This document shows, one piece after another, positions 62,755-64,000 of a stretch of DNA of 64,000 nucleotides. The stretch is from an uncultured Lachnospiraceae bacterium. Its GTDB lineage: Bacteria > Bacillota > Clostridia > Lachnospirales > Lachnospiraceae. The stretch lies in NCBI GenBank assembly GCA_946558465.1, contig CAMNTM010000008.1, positions 62,001-126,000 of the forward strand, given 5' to 3'. The translations under genes were made by a program, and so were the position numbers. How positions within the stretch are numbered: position 1 is the first letter of the stretch; the number at the start of each line of letters is the position of its first letter. A model generated the notes under the pieces. The model had not been told where the DNA came from. It did no database searches and saw only the letters and a list, made by a program, of their open reading frames with translations.

Positions 62755-64000
62755 ATGAATATAGAACAGCCTGTAGTCAGGATATCTGTACGAACTCTTG
62801 TAGAATTTGTACTTCGTGAGGGTGATATTGACAACCGGACAGCGGGGGCAGATAAGGATGCCATGCAGCTTGGAAGCAGGATACATCGGAGAATTCAGCG
62901 GCAGATGGGCGCAGATTACCAGGCAGAGGTTCCTTTAGGATATGAGCTTTTCTGCCGGGGCTTTACTCTCAGACTGGAAGGACGTGCGGACGGTATTATC
63001 CATGCGCCGGAGGGGATTGTTATTGATGAGATTAAGGGAGTGTTTAAGGAGCTTGAGACGCTTAGAGAGCCGGCAGCCGTTCATCTTGCCCAGGCGAGGT
63101 GCTATGCTTATATGTATGCTTCTAAGGAGGCGCTTGAGGAAATCGGAGTTCAGATGACCTACTGTAATATGGAGACAGAGGAAATAAAGCGTTTTCAGAG
63201 TGTTTATACTTTTAAGGAGCTGGAAGCCTGGTTTCTTGAGCTGGCAGGAAGATATGAAAAATGGGCGAGATATCAAATTGAGTGGAAGAAAAAGCGCAAC
63301 ATCTCGATTAAGGGAGTTGAGTTTCCTTTTTCGTATCGCGAAGGGCAGAAAGAGCTGGCCGCCTCGGTTTACCGGACAATTCTCAGGAAGAAGAAGCTTT
63401 TTATCCAGGCTCCGACCGGAGTGGGAAAGACGATCGCGACACTGTTCCCGGCGGTAAAGGCAGTGGGAGAGGGGCTTGGAGATAAGATATTTTATTTGAC
63501 TGCGAAGACGATTACCCGGACTGCGGCTTGTCAGGCATTTGATATTTTAAGGAAGCAGGCTCTGCGTATGAAGGTAATTATGCTGACTGCAAAGGAAAAA
63601 ATCTGCTTTTGCGAGGAGACAAACTGTAATCCGGATTACTGTCCGTATGCGAAGGGACATTATGACAGAGTGAATGATGCAGTCTATGAGCTTCTCACGA
63701 CATCAGATGAGATGAGCCGGCAGATTTTGGAGGAGCAGGCAGAAAAGTGGAAGGTCTGTCCTCATGAAATGAGCTTAGATGTGTCTTCCTGGGTAGATGC
63801 GGTCATCTGTGATTATAATTATGTGTTTGATCCAAATGCGCATCTGCGGAGATTTTTTGGAGAAGGAATAAAAGGAGAATATTTGTTTCTAGTCGATGAG
63901 GCACATAATCTGGTGGAGCGGGGAAGAGAGATGTACAGTGCGGATATCTGCAAGGAGGATTTTTTGAAGCTGAAACGGCGTGTACAGACTGAGGACAGGA
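62755..64000 (+). CDS. PD-(D/E)XK nuclease-fused DinG/XPD-like helicase (partial, runs off window)
   Basis: ATG 62755 opens an ORF with no stop in the window (absent from the ORF track): nuclease-like GRADGII...VIDEIKG, Walker A APTGVGKTI, Cys cluster CFCEETNCNPDYC, DEAH box LFLVDEAHNL. Confidence 0.9.
   Translation, partial: MNIEQPVVRISVRTLVEFVLREGDIDNRTAGADKDAMQLGSRIHRRIQRQMGADYQAEVPLGYELFCRGFTLRLEGRADGIIHAPEGIVIDEIKGVFKELETLREPAAVHLAQARCYAYMYASKEALEEIGVQMTYCNMETEEIKRFQSVYTFKELEAWFLELAGRYEKWARYQIEWKKKRNISIKGVEFPFSYREGQKELAASVYRTILRKKKLFIQAPTGVGKTIATLFPAVKAVGEGLGDKIFYLTAKTITRTAACQAFDILRKQALRMKVIMLTAKEKICFCEETNCNPDYCPYAKGHYDRVNDAVYELLTTSDEMSRQILEEQAEKWKVCPHEMSLDVSSWVDAVICDYNYVFDPNAHLRRFFGEGIKGEYLFLVDEAHNLVERGREMYSADICKEDFLKLKRRVQTEDR

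Overview
This 64 kb window looks like a chromosomal segment of an anaerobic Firmicute, probably Clostridia/Lachnospiraceae-like. That placement is inferred from gene content and style only. I saw no rRNA, tRNA, CRISPR array or transposase. The order is: ABC-2 exporter; hypothetical genes; CIRCE-hrcA-grpE-dnaK-dnaJ; FapA/DUF342 with CheX-like and CheY-like genes; ABC-2 exporter divergent from a two-component system; PatB/Fe-ADH/MATE/OCD/RidA/Mrp; a glycyl-radical enzyme (GRE) with a ribose-type ABC transporter, PfkB kinase and two tandem ADP-ribosylglycohydrolase paralogs; a corrinoid methyltransfer module (two UroD/MtaA-like proteins, a B12-binding protein, a RACE-type activator) with a nearby flavodoxin/ferredoxin gene; glgB; XRE-cupin regulator plus APC permease; a LacI-linked amino-sugar cluster (RidA, D-Thr aldolase-like, ROK, GH9, ABC, NagB, BadF kinase, TIM-barrel protein); FMN riboswitch with ribDE-BA-H; and a radical-SAM/HhH DNA-repair pair followed by a PD-(D/E)XK/DinG-like helicase that runs off the window. 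Main finds: (1) a symmetric divergent promoter pair with LacI-type operators filling both -35/-10 spacers; (2) a consensus promoter with two LexA-like boxes in front of the radical-SAM repair pair; (3) a catabolic island combining an orphan GRE, ABC transporter, kinase, one canonical and one metal-site-degenerate ADP-ribosylglycohydrolase, and a corrinoid methyltransferase set; (4) three single-base homopolymer frameshifts plus one in-frame TGA that break otherwise convincing genes, either sequence errors or real decay.
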